From: Planctomycetota bacterium
Lineage (GTDB): Bacteria > Planctomycetota > Phycisphaerae > Phycisphaerales > SM1A02
Direction of reading: 5' to 3'
Assembly (NCBI GenBank): GCA_022566535.1
Contig: JADFIR010000035.1
Coordinates: 1-32,835, forward strand
DNA length: 32,835 nt
In this document: piece by piece, positions 24,380-32,417 of the stretch
How the letters are laid out: every line of letters begins with the position of its first letter
Position numbering within the stretch: the first letter of the stretch is position 1
Notes under the pieces: generated by a model
Databases searched by the model: none
What the model was told of the DNA's origin: nothing
Seen by the model: only the letters and a program-made list of their open reading frames with translations
Program-made: the position numbers and the translations under genes

Positions 24380-24420
24380 GCGCACGGTGGTTTTCGATCA
24401 CACCGTGCGCTCTTCGTTCC
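24380..24420 (+). terminator. Probable terminator after the multidomain secreted protein
   Basis: A perfect ten-base-pair stem GCGCACGGTG (24380-24389) with CACCGTGCGC (24401-24410) and an eleven-base loop lies 60 bases after the stop codon. It is followed by TCTTCGTTCC, a weak T tract. It separates the gene from the convergent sugar-binding gene ending at 24492. Confidence 0.65.
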
Positions 24421-24491
24421 ATTCGGGTGTCGACAAGGGATGGGAAAGGGTGTCTGAAATGGGCAATCGTGTCACGATCCTCGCCTTCTTC

Positions 24492-25964
24492 TCAGTGGCC
24501 AGGCGGTTTATGCGGGAGCGGCTGATCGGCCCTCGCTGATCTCCTGTTTCGCTCGACGCGCGGCAGCCCGCGGGCATTGCGATCCCGGTCGATGATCCGG
24601 TGGAGGGCCTCGGCGGCGTTGTCCAGCAGGTGCTTTAACGGTTCCGCTCGGGTCGGCGAGACCGCACGCTTGAGCATCGCTTCGATGCTGTCTTCGAGAT
24701 CCTTTTGATACGGCGCCACCGGAACAAAGCCGGGCGTCGAGCCGGTGTCGGGATCGACTGTGACCGCATACAGCAGCCACGCCGCCCGATCGTCGAATCT
24801 CTCGGCCGGCATCGAATGCACCAACACAGCGCCATCATCATCGACGAGTCCGGCCGTTTGGCGGAACGCCTTGGAACGCATGACCGAAAGTCTGGCCGGC
24901 GGTGCGACGCGCAATGTGTCCCAGTAACGCAGCGATTCCTCGCGATTGGTCATCCAGCGGATCATCCGCCAGGCCGACTCCTTTTGGTTGCTGTGTATGC
25001 TGATCGCCCAGAGGACCGAGCCGCTGACCACCGCCGATCGGCGATGCCTCGGCAGCGGCGCGATCGCGAAGTCCAGGTCCGGTTGGACGCGCTCCAGATC
25101 CGGCGCCCGCCAGCTTCCATCGAGGAGCATCGCGGTTTGCCCGGCAGCGAACAGCTTATCCGGCCCGACGGCCGAGCCAACGCCTCCGACCGCTCGCATC
25201 GATGCGCTGTGCGGCAGCAGATCGATGATTAGTTGCAGCGCTTCGAGGCCTTGGGGCGAGTTGATGAGCGTGGTGGTTTGCGGAGCATCCCAGAGTTCGC
25301 CTCCCGCCTGCGCGAGAAACGCCATGAACGGCCAAGCCCACAGGTCGAAGTCGATGCCATAGCCTATGAGATTGTCATCGGCATCGCGGACGGTCAATTT
25401 GCGGGCGGTCTCACGCAGATCGTCCCACGTCCAATCTGCGCTAGGATATTCGAGCGGGTCATCCGGGTGCGCCAGGTTGTATTGATCAAAGCTGGCCTTG
25501 TTGTAATACAGCCCGTACTGGGCATTGTCCGAGGGTAGGGCATATTGGTTGCCCTGGACCTCCAGAAGGTTCCAGATGGCCGGCATGTAGTCAGCCTGCT
25601 CCTCATCGGTGAGCCCGATGCTGGGATCGTTGATGAATCGATTCAGCGGCTCCAGCATGCCCCTGGCGACGAACGCGTGGTAGTCGGTGATACGCACCCG
25701 CATCACGTCCGCGCCCCGGCCGAGCAGATGCCAGGCGAAGTACTTGTCGGTGAGGTCCTGATATCGCTGGTAATCAACGGTGACCGCCGGATAGCGCCGT
25801 TCGAAGCCGCGAGCGTAGATGTCCTCGAACAGCCGATCCTCAAACGGCATGCCCCAGACCGCGAAACGCAGCGTTGCCCTCGATGAGCGGACCGAGCCGT
25901 ATGGAATCACGCACGCCACGGTCGCGACCAGCAGAATCAACAACACGACGCGGCTTACGCGCAT
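24492..25964 (-). CDS. ABC transporter sugar-binding protein (family 1 solute-binding)
   Basis: The 490-residue protein has an N-terminal hydrophobic export signal (VVLLILLVATVACVIPYG; the cysteine could be a weak lipobox). A type I periplasmic binding fold follows: LRFAVWGMPFEDRLFEDIY, YPAVTVDYQRYQDLTDKYF, GADVMRVRITDYHAFVARG, and NQYALPSDNAQYGLYYNKASF. The motifs TWDDLRETARKLT, GIDFDLWAWPFMAFLAQAGG and FAAGQTAMLLDGSW complete the picture of a family 1 oligosaccharide-binding protein. The C-terminus (LEDSIEAMLKRAVSPTRAEP, then a basic tail) is also typical. It captures sugar outside the membrane and delivers it to the permeases encoded just upstream; its start lies three bases after the stop of the second permease. 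It is the last gene of the minus-strand transport operon. Confidence 0.9.
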   Translation of the reverse strand: MRVSRVVLLILLVATVACVIPYGSVRSSRATLRFAVWGMPFEDRLFEDIYARGFERRYPAVTVDYQRYQDLTDKYFAWHLLGRGADVMRVRITDYHAFVARGMLEPLNRFINDPSIGLTDEEQADYMPAIWNLLEVQGNQYALPSDNAQYGLYYNKASFDQYNLAHPDDPLEYPSADWTWDDLRETARKLTVRDADDNLIGYGIDFDLWAWPFMAFLAQAGGELWDAPQTTTLINSPQGLEALQLIIDLLPHSASMRAVGGVGSAVGPDKLFAAGQTAMLLDGSWRAPDLERVQPDLDFAIAPLPRHRRSAVVSGSVLWAISIHSNQKESAWRMIRWMTNREESLRYWDTLRVAPPARLSVMRSKAFRQTAGLVDDDGAVLVHSMPAERFDDRAAWLLYAVTVDPDTGSTPGFVPVAPYQKDLEDSIEAMLKRAVSPTRAEPLKHLLDNAAEALHRIIDRDRNARGLPRVERNRRSARADQPLPHKPPGH

Positions 25965-25967
25965 GTG

Positions 25968-26819
25968 CTACCCCTTGACGCCGGTCAGGGTCAGTCCCTT
26001 CACGAACGATCGCTCAAAGATGAGATACACCCCGACGGTGGGAATGATAAGGATTATCGCTGCGGCCATGCGAATGGGCGGCGAGGGCGTGAAGTAATCG
26101 CTTGTAAGCCGGTTCACCGCCAGCGGCAGGGTGAAGTTGTCTGTCGAGTCGATGACGATCAGCGGCCAGAAGAAGTTGTTCCACGAAGCCATAAACGTGA
26201 AGATCGCCAAGGCGCCCAGCGCCGGCCGGACCAGCGGCACGACGATATGCCAGAAGAGTTCGAAGTCGCTCAAGCCATCGATGCGACCGGCGTCAAGCAG
26301 GCTATCGGGAACCGTGATGATCGACTGGCGCATGTAGAAGATGCCGAAAGCGCTTGCCAGAAACGGCACAATCAGCGCCTGAAGATGATCGACGTATCCC
26401 AACCAGCCGCACAGAACGTATGCAAAGATGAAATACACCTGAAACGGCAGGAGCATGGTCGCCAACATCAGGCCAAAGGCGAGGTTCCGGCCGCGAAAGC
26501 GCATTTTGGCGAACGCAAAGCCGGCCAGCGCGTTGTACGCCACCGAAAGCACGGTCACGACGGCCGCGACTAGCAGGCTGTTTCGATAGAAGTCGCCGAA
26601 CTGGGCGATCGTCCACGCTTGGGCATAGTTGTGCCACTGCCACTCACTTGGCGGTCCAGCCGGCAGGAGGGTGGGCACAGCGCTGATGGCATCGTGATGC
26701 GACTTCAGCGACGTTGACACGATCCAGGCGACGGGCAAAACCATCGTCAGTGCCCCGGCGTAGACGGCAAGGTGCAACGTGATGCGGACAATCAGCGGTG
26801 GATGCGTGTGCCCGCTCAT
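25968..26819 (-). CDS. ABC sugar permease, MalG type
   Basis: The ATG at 26819 gives 283 residues with six transmembrane helices; the frame runs further to 27092 only as an overlap with the other permease gene. The short N-terminal helix is followed by the signature fold: NYAQAWTIAQFGDFYRNSLL, ALAGFAFAKMRFRG, LMLATMLLPFQVYFIF. The EAA loop DAGRIDGLSDFELFWHIVVP (the contact site for the ATPase) and the ending SFVKGLTLTGVKG are typical of MalG/LacG proteins. Its start overlaps the stop of the partner permease by four bases (ATGA), and the binding-protein gene follows after three bases. It should pair with the permease at 26816-27700 and a MalK-type ATPase, probably the one at 30919. Confidence 0.92.
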   Translation of the reverse strand: MSGHTHPPLIVRITLHLAVYAGALTMVLPVAWIVSTSLKSHHDAISAVPTLLPAGPPSEWQWHNYAQAWTIAQFGDFYRNSLLVAAVVTVLSVAYNALAGFAFAKMRFRGRNLAFGLMLATMLLPFQVYFIFAYVLCGWLGYVDHLQALIVPFLASAFGIFYMRQSIITVPDSLLDAGRIDGLSDFELFWHIVVPLVRPALGALAIFTFMASWNNFFWPLIVIDSTDNFTLPLAVNRLTSDYFTPSPPIRMAAAIILIIPTVGVYLIFERSFVKGLTLTGVKG

Positions 26820-27700
26820 ACCGCGGTCGCCTTGGACAGCCGTAGCCAACGAAGCTGCGCGTAGGTGATCATCGCCGTAAGCACAAGCACGAATACACCG
26901 ATGGTTGCCGAGTAGCCGAGCCGGCCGTTCTTGAACTCCCGGAAGATGTGGGTGTTGAGCAGGTCGTTGAACCGCTGCGGATTCCACCCGTTCATGACGA
27001 CGTCGAGATCGAAGACCTGCAGCGCCCAGATCGTGCCGGTAATCACCAGGAAGGCGGTCATGGGCCTTACCGCCGGCCAGGTAATATGCCACGTCGCTCG
27101 CCAGGAGCCTGCTCCGTCCACACTGGCAGCGTCATACATCGACCGCGGGACTCGGCCGAGCGCCGCCACGTACAACACCACGCAGAATCCCAGATTCCTC
27201 CACACTTGCACAAACATCATCGTGCCAAGGCCCAGCCAACTGTCGCCCAGCCAATCCGGCAGATCCGCCCCTTGGCCGGCGACGATCACGTTGAGCAGCC
27301 CTGTTCGTGGATTGAGCATCCACTGCCAGATAAATCCAACGGCCACAATCGACATGACCGTTGGCAGGAAGAACAGCGTGCGGGCAAGAGTCTTGCCGAC
27401 AAACCACCGGGCGTGCAGTGCGACCGCGACGAGGAACGCTAGGACCACGGTGACCGGTACCGTGCCGATGGCGAAGACGAGCGTATTGCGCATCGCCAGC
27501 CAGAGCTGCGGGTCGCGGGTCATCGCCGCCTGATAGTTGTCGAGCGCGATGAATCGCGGCCTGTCGCCGCCGCCCCATTCAAAGAAGCTCAGCGCCACGC
27601 CGACGACCGTGGGCAGCGCCGTAAAGACCAGGATGATTGTCAGCGGAAAGCCGATGAACACCCACCCGTGCCATGATGAACCTGATGAACGGCTGTTCAT
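26816..27700 (-). CDS. ABC sugar permease, MalF type
   Basis: This 294-residue protein has six transmembrane helices. It shows WVFIGFPLTIILVFTALPTV at the N-terminus, MRNTLVFAIGTVPVTVVLAF, the short loop around TLFFLPTVMSIVAVGFIWQW, and the EAA motif DAASVDGAGSWRATWHITWP. It lacks the large periplasmic P2 loop of enteric MalF, as is normal in this family. It is the first gene of the three-gene transport unit (MalF, MalG, binding protein), and its last codons overlap the start of malG. The ATG at 27700 has GTTCATC-like surroundings and no strong ribosome binding site. It lies in the same direction as the pseudopilin gene at 28029, but a terminator stands between them. Confidence 0.92.
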   Translation of the reverse strand: MNSRSSGSSWHGWVFIGFPLTIILVFTALPTVVGVALSFFEWGGGDRPRFIALDNYQAAMTRDPQLWLAMRNTLVFAIGTVPVTVVLAFLVAVALHARWFVGKTLARTLFFLPTVMSIVAVGFIWQWMLNPRTGLLNVIVAGQGADLPDWLGDSWLGLGTMMFVQVWRNLGFCVVLYVAALGRVPRSMYDAASVDGAGSWRATWHITWPAVRPMTAFLVITGTIWALQVFDLDVVMNGWNPQRFNDLLNTHIFREFKNGRLGYSATIGVFVLVLTAMITYAQLRWLRLSKATAV

Positions 27701-28028
27701 GACCGGTCGTCCTTCGCCTTCGACTTGGCCCTACTGCGGTGCATGCCTCGTTGCAAGATAGCATTGACGTGTGCCTTCTGGTCCGTCTGGGGGTACCTGG
27801 ATCGCCGGCTCTGGCCCAGCTATTGTGGCTGATCGGTATCAGGCTGGGTGGCGAGGCGAAGGCCCGCGCCGGCGACCGCGTGTAGCGCGCCGCTTTCAAC
27901 TTTGCGAGCAGGGCGGAGTGTGGCGGCGCGGGTGAGACGAAAAAGGGCTGCGCCATGTGGCGCAGCCCTGGGGGTTCATTGTATCTCTCACCGAGCCAGC
28001 GGGATGGCTGTGGGTGGAGTTGATCAGG
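27701..28028. promoter_or_regulatory. Gap between pseudopilin gene and sugar-transport operon
   Basis: No gene was found. Apart from the terminator at 27940-27969, this 328-base stretch should contain the promoter of the minus-strand permease operon. On the minus strand GTTGAAAG (around 27893-27900) and TATCTT (around 27759-27764) are weak candidate elements, but no convincing -35/-10 pair or operator palindrome was seen. Confidence 0.3.
27940..27969 (-). terminator. Intrinsic terminator of the pseudopilin gene
   Basis: AGGGCTGCGCCA (27944-27955) is perfectly complementary to TGGCGCAGCCCT (27958-27969), giving a near-continuous twelve-base-pair stem with a tiny loop. On the minus strand it is followed by TTTTTCGTCT. 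It lies about 60 bases after the stop of the gene that ends at 28029. Confidence 0.88.
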
Positions 28029-29147
28029 TCATTGCTTGCCGAGGATGTCGCGGCCGTGAATGCCTTCGGTGGTGAGGATGTGGTAGCTGGTGTTGGCGAA
28101 GTCGTAGCCGAACTCGATCAGATAGCCGCCGTCTCCCTCCCCTTCCACGTCGCCGCCGAACGGGGTATCCGTGCTCCAGAGGCCCCAGTCGTCGTTATCG
28201 ACTTGAAAGCGGTGCCGGCGGTCGTCGAGCATGGCTTGGTGGGTGCCTACGAGGTCCACGTGGGCATCGTAGAACAGGGTCACCGGCTTGGAGGTCAAGG
28301 CGTGGTTGAAGTAGTACGGCTCGCAATCGAGGACGCCCCCGAATTCGTTGAAGGCGGGGTTGCATTCAACCTCGACGTTCTGCAGCCACTGATGCTCCAG
28401 CATGTGGGTCTTCAAGCTCGGGTACGAGGCCTGGGACATCGTGGGCACCCGGAACCCGCTGGGGAGGGACCAGGGATCCTGGAATCCGCCGTCATCGTCG
28501 TTCCGGAAGACCTCCGGGTTGTACATGGCGGCCGGCGACCAGCAATAGGTGGGCCAGATGGGCGGGTTGCATTCAGGTGTGTTGACCGCCTCGCCGGGAT
28601 CATCCATGCACGGTTCAGCCGCAGCGAGGCTCAGCCGGTCCTTGGGGGCATAGAACACGGGATCGTATGACCGGCCGCTGAGATAGTCGTGGATCGGCTT
28701 GGTGAAGGGGAAGCGGAACCAACCGAAGTAGGCTGTGCCTCCGGTGAAGTTGATCGGGTGAAGCGCCCAGTGATAGCCCGCATTATCCATCGGATAGGTG
28801 TACATATGGCCGTCAGACCCCCAGCCAAACAGGATTGGTGGATGCACCTGGTATCGAGGCTTTATGCTGCCGTCGGGCGGGCCGTACACCTCACTGTTGT
28901 AGTCGGCGACGCTTCCGTAGTAGCCAAGGTTGTCGCGGGCGGGGGTGAACTGGCGATCCGACCAATCGGAGGCGTAGGTGTGCATGGCCACGCCCAGTTG
29001 GCGAAGGTTGCTCTTGGAGCCGCTCAGCTTCGCACTCTCGCGGGCTTTGCCGATCGCCGGCAGTAGGATGCCGATGAGCAGCGCGATGATCGAGATGACC
29101 ACCAGCAGCTCGATGACCGTGAAGCCCTTGGAAAGATTTCGTTTCAT
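28029..29147 (-). CDS. Pseudopilin / prepilin-type N-terminal domain protein in the sugar locus
   Basis: The ATG at 29147 follows AAAGGAAG on the minus strand and gives 372 residues; the open frame to 29210 is only leader sequence. The N-terminus MKRNLSKG, then [20 protein letters not shown], is a class III prepilin signal, followed by [19 protein letters not shown] and MHTYASDW. This is the usual start of planctomycete fibre-forming pseudopilins. The C-terminal globular part (about 80-372) ends with [12 protein letters not shown], which matches the position of the FADGHV-like motif of the DUF1559/prepilin group. It should be matured by a prepilin peptidase and displayed at the surface. It lies between the GH172 glycosidase and the sugar permeases, on the same strand, and ends in a terminator. 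A role in sugar capture is inference from context. Confidence 0.85.
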   Translation of the reverse strand: MKRNLSKGFTVIELLVVISIIALLIGILLPAIGKARESAKLSGSKSNLRQLGVAMHTYASDWSDRQFTPARDNLGYYGSVADYNSEVYGPPDGSIKPRYQVHPPILFGWGSDGHMYTYPMDNAGYHWALHPINFTGGTAYFGWFRFPFTKPIHDYLSGRSYDPVFYAPKDRLSLAAAEPCMDDPGEAVNTPECNPPIWPTYCWSPAAMYNPEVFRNDDDGGFQDPWSLPSGFRVPTMSQASYPSLKTHMLEHQWLQNVEVECNPAFNEFGGVLDCEPYYFNHALTSKPVTLFYDAHVDLVGTHQAMLDDRRHRFQVDNDDWGLWSTDTPFGGDVEGEGDGGYLIEFGYDFANTSYHILTTEGIHGRDILGKQ

Positions 29148-29596
29148 GGCGATTGCTTCCTTTCTGCGGTCCCGAGAACTCGGGATATCACATGCTTCGC
29201 GGGGACCCAACCCTCATTCATTGCGCCGCTGCGCGATACGGTTGCCACGCGACCGAGCCGAATGTCAGGCAACAATGACACCTTGGATTGCATTCCCCAC
29301 ATACGACTGCGCAGGTCCGGAGACGTGACGGCCGAGACCTGCCGAAACACCGACGAGGCCTACCCCATGAATGCAGCAACTCGCTCGACCGCAGTGTATA
29401 CCTTACCACCATTCAGGGCCCGGGCAAGCCCAAAAAGGTAGCGACACCTTCTGATTCTCGTAATTCTCAACGGCGGGGGTGTCGCTCACATCGTATTGAG
29501 GTCCACTGGGGCCACTTGGCGTAGGGACGATGTATTGCTCGCCCGGCCCAGCCCGAAGAAGGGCCGGCCAGGCCGATCCGAGCCAGGGAACCCTGC
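29148..29596. promoter_or_regulatory. Intergenic region between GH172 gene and pseudopilin gene
   Basis: No convincing gene lies in these 449 bases; the short minus-strand ORF at 29403-29663 overlaps the glycosidase end in another frame and has no recognisable content. The region should hold the pseudopilin promoter. On the minus strand GGTATACACT (around 29394-29403) could be a -10 element, with no well-spaced -35. The hairpin at 29440-29486 is listed separately. Confidence 0.3.
29430..29486 (-). terminator. Possible terminator downstream of the GH172 gene
   Basis: AGCGACACC (29440-29448) pairs perfectly with GGTGTCGCT (29478-29486) across a 29-base loop. In the minus-strand direction the stem is followed by ACCTTTTTGGG. 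The long loop and short T tract make this a weak terminator candidate, about 110 bases beyond the glycosidase stop. Confidence 0.35.
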
Positions 29597-30700
29597 TTAC
29601 GATCGCCGGCGGTCGGCCTCCGGCGGAGCCTCGGGCAGGCCGCTGGGAGGCGTCTGGTACCAATACGCCACCGAGGCGATGTCATCGGCAAGGGGCCGGA
29701 AGGTATCGTTGCCCTTGCATCCGAGGGCTTGAATGCTTACCCGCAGGTCGCGTTTGAACCGGACCGGATCGGGGATGTGCCAACGGTATAACCCGTGCAT
29801 TGGCCCGGACCGCCCGTGGGGGGTCGCAGCGATACATCGCGCCTGTGGATAGCCAAGAAACGGGCCGCTGAAAGGTGCGGGGAGTTGATTGCCGGGCTCG
29901 ATGTCGGCGAACGCCCACGCCCCACCAAAGTAGTCTTCGGTTCCCGTGCCGCAGATGGTCGGTTTATCAGGTGGATCACCGTCGATAAAGAATTTCACCT
30001 CCCCTTCACCCCACCATCCCGCGTCGAATTGACTCCAGACGATGTACGTGCCGACGTAATGGCCGCGTCCCATTGCGCCGGCCAGAATGACATGTTCGGG
30101 TCGCTGGCGATTGGTGATTGCGCGACGCCAGCTCGCATGGAAATACGCCGCATCGTCGGGAATCTTGCCCAAGGCGTAGGTGATCTGATAATACAGTTCG
30201 CCGATCGCTTGCTGCGATTCGTTGGTGATCTCGATGCGGAAGCGATTGCGGAAGGGCATCGGCCAATAACTATTCATACCGCCGCGCGGGTTCACAGCCA
30301 CGGGTAAGGAGTTGACCGTCGCGAGACCGTTCACGCCGTTGGCGAAAAAGTCACCAAGCGGCGACTGAATCGAAGGATCGCTCAGGTCGTTGTAATAGGC
30401 CCGCAGCATGATTCCGCGCAGTAGTGCCGGGTCAGCGGTACACCAGATGTGTTGGACAACGCCGGGGCCGGCGATGTCGGCCAGGGTGATGGTTTGCCCC
30501 GGCTGGACGTCTCGCAAGCAAGGCCGAACCTTCCATCCTTTGCCCAGGTTTCGTGCCGCCGGTGCGCAATGGCTGTCATCACCCGGGTTCGCCTGGGCGC
30601 CTCCACTCTTGGCCCCGCTTGGATTCTCGGCCGAGATCGATCGGGTCTCAGCGTTCACGAGCCGGGCGACGCCGGCCAGCGGGTCAAGAAGATCGTTCAT
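29597..30700 (-). CDS. DUF2961 / glycoside hydrolase family 172 protein
   Basis: The 367-residue protein starts at an ATG preceded by AGGAGGGACC, one of the clearest ribosome binding sites in the window. It shows the DUF2961 pattern: PGQTITLADIAGPGVVQHIW (67-86), ANGVNGLATVNSLPVAVNPRGG, NSYWPMPFRNRFRIEITNES, QFDAGWWGEGEVKFFIDGD, and GTGTEDYFGGAWAF, ending SVAYWYQT. Glutamates 234 and 255 are 21 residues apart, as are the two catalytic glutamates of characterised GH172 enzymes. Those enzymes release alpha-fructofuranosyl or arabinofuranosyl units. No signal peptide is visible, so it may act on imported oligosaccharide. It is transcribed away from the ATPase gene at 30919 and towards the pseudopilin and permeases, which makes a furanoside-containing glycan the best guess for the substrate. 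Confidence 0.88.
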   Translation of the reverse strand: MNDLLDPLAGVARLVNAETRSISAENPSGAKSGGAQANPGDDSHCAPAARNLGKGWKVRPCLRDVQPGQTITLADIAGPGVVQHIWCTADPALLRGIMLRAYYNDLSDPSIQSPLGDFFANGVNGLATVNSLPVAVNPRGGMNSYWPMPFRNRFRIEITNESQQAIGELYYQITYALGKIPDDAAYFHASWRRAITNRQRPEHVILAGAMGRGHYVGTYIVWSQFDAGWWGEGEVKFFIDGDPPDKPTICGTGTEDYFGGAWAFADIEPGNQLPAPFSGPFLGYPQARCIAATPHGRSGPMHGLYRWHIPDPVRFKRDLRVSIQALGCKGNDTFRPLADDIASVAYWYQTPPSGLPEAPPEADRRRS

Positions 30701-30918
30701 GGTCCCTCCTGCACGATCAGCACGCCCGGCTGCTCGGGCATTGCCCCGACGCCTAACGAGGCGGCGGAGTTGCCGTGGGGGATCATCGTCGCTGACGAAG
30801 CGATGTTCTGCAAGATGCTCGACCGAAGATCACCTGCTCGCAGACGTGAATGGCACGGCGCCCCCATGACTCCACGATATCCTATGGGGCAGGATCGCCA
30901 ACGAAACGTAGCGTCGCC

Positions 30919-32076
30919 ATGGCTGAAGTCGTCCTCAAGAAGGTCTCAAAGGTTTACCCGGGAAACGTTGTTGCGGTGCGCGATCTCGATCTGCACGTGG
31001 CCGATGGCGAGCAGGTCGTGCTGGTGGGCCCCTCCGGCTGCGGCAAGACGACAACGCTGCGCATGATCGCCGGACTGGAGGAGATCACATCCGGGACGAT
31101 CCGCATCGGCGATCGCGTGGTCAACACCGTGCACCCCAAGGACCGCGACGTGGCCATGGTGTTTCAGGACTACGCGCTGTATCCCCACATGAGCGTGTAC
31201 AAGAACATGGCCTTCGGTCTGAAGCTGCGGAAGGTTGGCCGGCCGGAGATCGACCGCCGGGTGCGCCACGCCGCCGGGTTGCTGGACATCGCGGGCTTAC
31301 TGGATCGAATGCCGGCGGTGCTTTCCGGCGGGCAGCAGCAGCGGGTTGCGGTCGGCCGGGCGATTGTTCGCGATCCTCAATGTTCTCTTTTCGACGAACC
31401 GCTGAGCAACCTGGACGCCAAGCTGCGCACACAGATGCGGGCCGAGCTCAAGGCCCTGCATATGCGCCTGCGAACCACCATCGTCTATGTCACCCACGAT
31501 CAGGAAGAGGCGATGACACTCGGCGATCGCATCGTTGTGATGGCAGCCGGGCGAGTTCAGCAGATCGGAGCGCCGCTTGTGGTATATCACAACCCGGTGA
31601 ATAGATTCGTAGCGGGCTTTCTCGGCTCTCCGGCCATGAACTTCATCGACGGCCAAATCTTGCGAGAGAGTGGGCGGCTGGTCTTTGCCGATTCACACAC
31701 CCTGCGCCTGGGGCTGTCCGGCGAGATGGCGGTGTCCGCCTCCAGATACATCGGTCGCCCCGTGGTCCTGGGGGTCCGCCCCGAAGCGCTACGCCCCGAA
31801 GGAACCGGGGGGCCGCCGGCCGGTCCTACTCCGCAGGCGTGGAGGCTGACGCTTGAGATCACGATGACCGAGCCGTTGGGCGATCGCATGGACGTGTATG
31901 GAAAGGCAGTCGGCGGTCAGCGGATGATCGCCCGCGTATCCGCCGGCGATAGCCTTTCGGCCGGCACACAAGCGACCTTTTCCATTGATCCCGGCGCGCT
32001 GCACTTGTTCGAGCCGGGCGAGTTCGGCCGAGCCATCGCCGTTGGTTCCTCGGCGTCGAGCTCATCGAACCTCTGA
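30919..32076 (+). CDS. ugpC: ABC transporter ATPase, MalK/UgpC type
   Basis: The ATG at 30919 begins the family sequence MAEVVLKKVSKVYPG (385 residues); the frame is open to 30850 without homology-like content. Walker A GPSGCGKT is at 37-44, the Q loop MVFQDYALYPHM at 80-91, the signature LSGGQQQRVAVGRA at 135-148, Walker B as CSLFDEPLSNLDAKLR at 155-170, and the switch histidine H193 in VTHDQEEAM. The C-terminal third is the regulatory TOBE region (GFLGSPAMNFI, VLGVRPEAL). Such ATPases energise family 1 sugar importers and can serve several of them. Here the matching permeases and binding protein lie on the opposite strand 3 kb away, with the GH172 gene divergent from it. The start-to-start distance to that gene is 218 bases, so they likely share a promoter region. 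Confidence 0.94.
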   Translation: MAEVVLKKVSKVYPGNVVAVRDLDLHVADGEQVVLVGPSGCGKTTTLRMIAGLEEITSGTIRIGDRVVNTVHPKDRDVAMVFQDYALYPHMSVYKNMAFGLKLRKVGRPEIDRRVRHAAGLLDIAGLLDRMPAVLSGGQQQRVAVGRAIVRDPQCSLFDEPLSNLDAKLRTQMRAELKALHMRLRTTIVYVTHDQEEAMTLGDRIVVMAAGRVQQIGAPLVVYHNPVNRFVAGFLGSPAMNFIDGQILRESGRLVFADSHTLRLGLSGEMAVSASRYIGRPVVLGVRPEALRPEGTGGPPAGPTPQAWRLTLEITMTEPLGDRMDVYGKAVGGQRMIARVSAGDSLSAGTQATFSIDPGALHLFEPGEFGRAIAVGSSASSSSNL

Positions 32077-32211
32077 ACCAGCCCTCTGGGCCTCTCCCAA
32101 AGCAACAGAATGCATCAATCGACCGAATCGCATCAGCGCAAACGCTTCATGTGTTTCTGGAGCTGCGGTTCGGTTCGCGACAATCACGACAACACCGTGC
32201 GTGAAAGAAGA

Positions 32212-32236
32212 CCGCGACCACCGGTCGCGGCTTTAT
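32212..32236 (+). terminator. Intrinsic terminator of the ATPase gene
   Basis: CCGCGACC (32212-32219) pairs with GGTCGCGG (32223-32230) across a three-base loop, followed by CTTTATG. It lies about 135 bases after the stop of the MalK/UgpC-type gene. The T tract is short. Confidence 0.6.
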
Positions 32237-32354
32237 GTGGCGGGTGCGGTTGCCCACGAGCGGAACGAATCCTGGGTTGGGGACAGCCCGGCTCTGAAGG
32301 ACAGCCCGGTTCCGAAGGATGGTCCGGCGCGGTGGGCTGAGCCATGGCGGGATG

Positions 32355-32384
32355 AAAAAACCCCCGGCTGGGATGGGCCGGGGG
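32355..32384 (-). terminator. Intrinsic terminator of the right-edge dockerin-tailed gene
   Basis: CCCCCGGC (32361-32368) pairs with GCCGGGGG (32377-32384) across an eight-base loop. On the minus strand the stem runs straight into TTTTTT (32360-32355). It lies 33 bases after the stop of the gene ending at 32418. Confidence 0.88.
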
Positions 32385-32417
32385 TGGGGGGTTGAAGCGA
32401 ATCGAAGCGAGTAAAGT

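Larger units (their letters stand above)
32077..32417. other. Intergenic region with two convergent terminators
   Basis: The 341 bases between the ATPase stop and the stop of the right-edge gene contain no credible coding sequence. A tandem short repeat is visible around 32287-32316, where GGCTCTGAAGGACAGCCC is nearly repeated as GGTTCCGAAGGATGGTCC. The only functional elements recognised are the two terminators listed separately. Confidence 0.5.

Noticed and set aside
28945..29066. Plus-strand ORF opposite the pseudopilin start
   Set aside because: Shadow of the prepilin signal region, with no independent support.
30697..30867. Minus-strand 56-codon ORF whose TGA overlaps the GH172 start as ATGA
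   Set aside because: The overlap looks like a coupled leader peptide, but the sequence is not protein-like and the GH172 gene has its own strong ribosome binding site.
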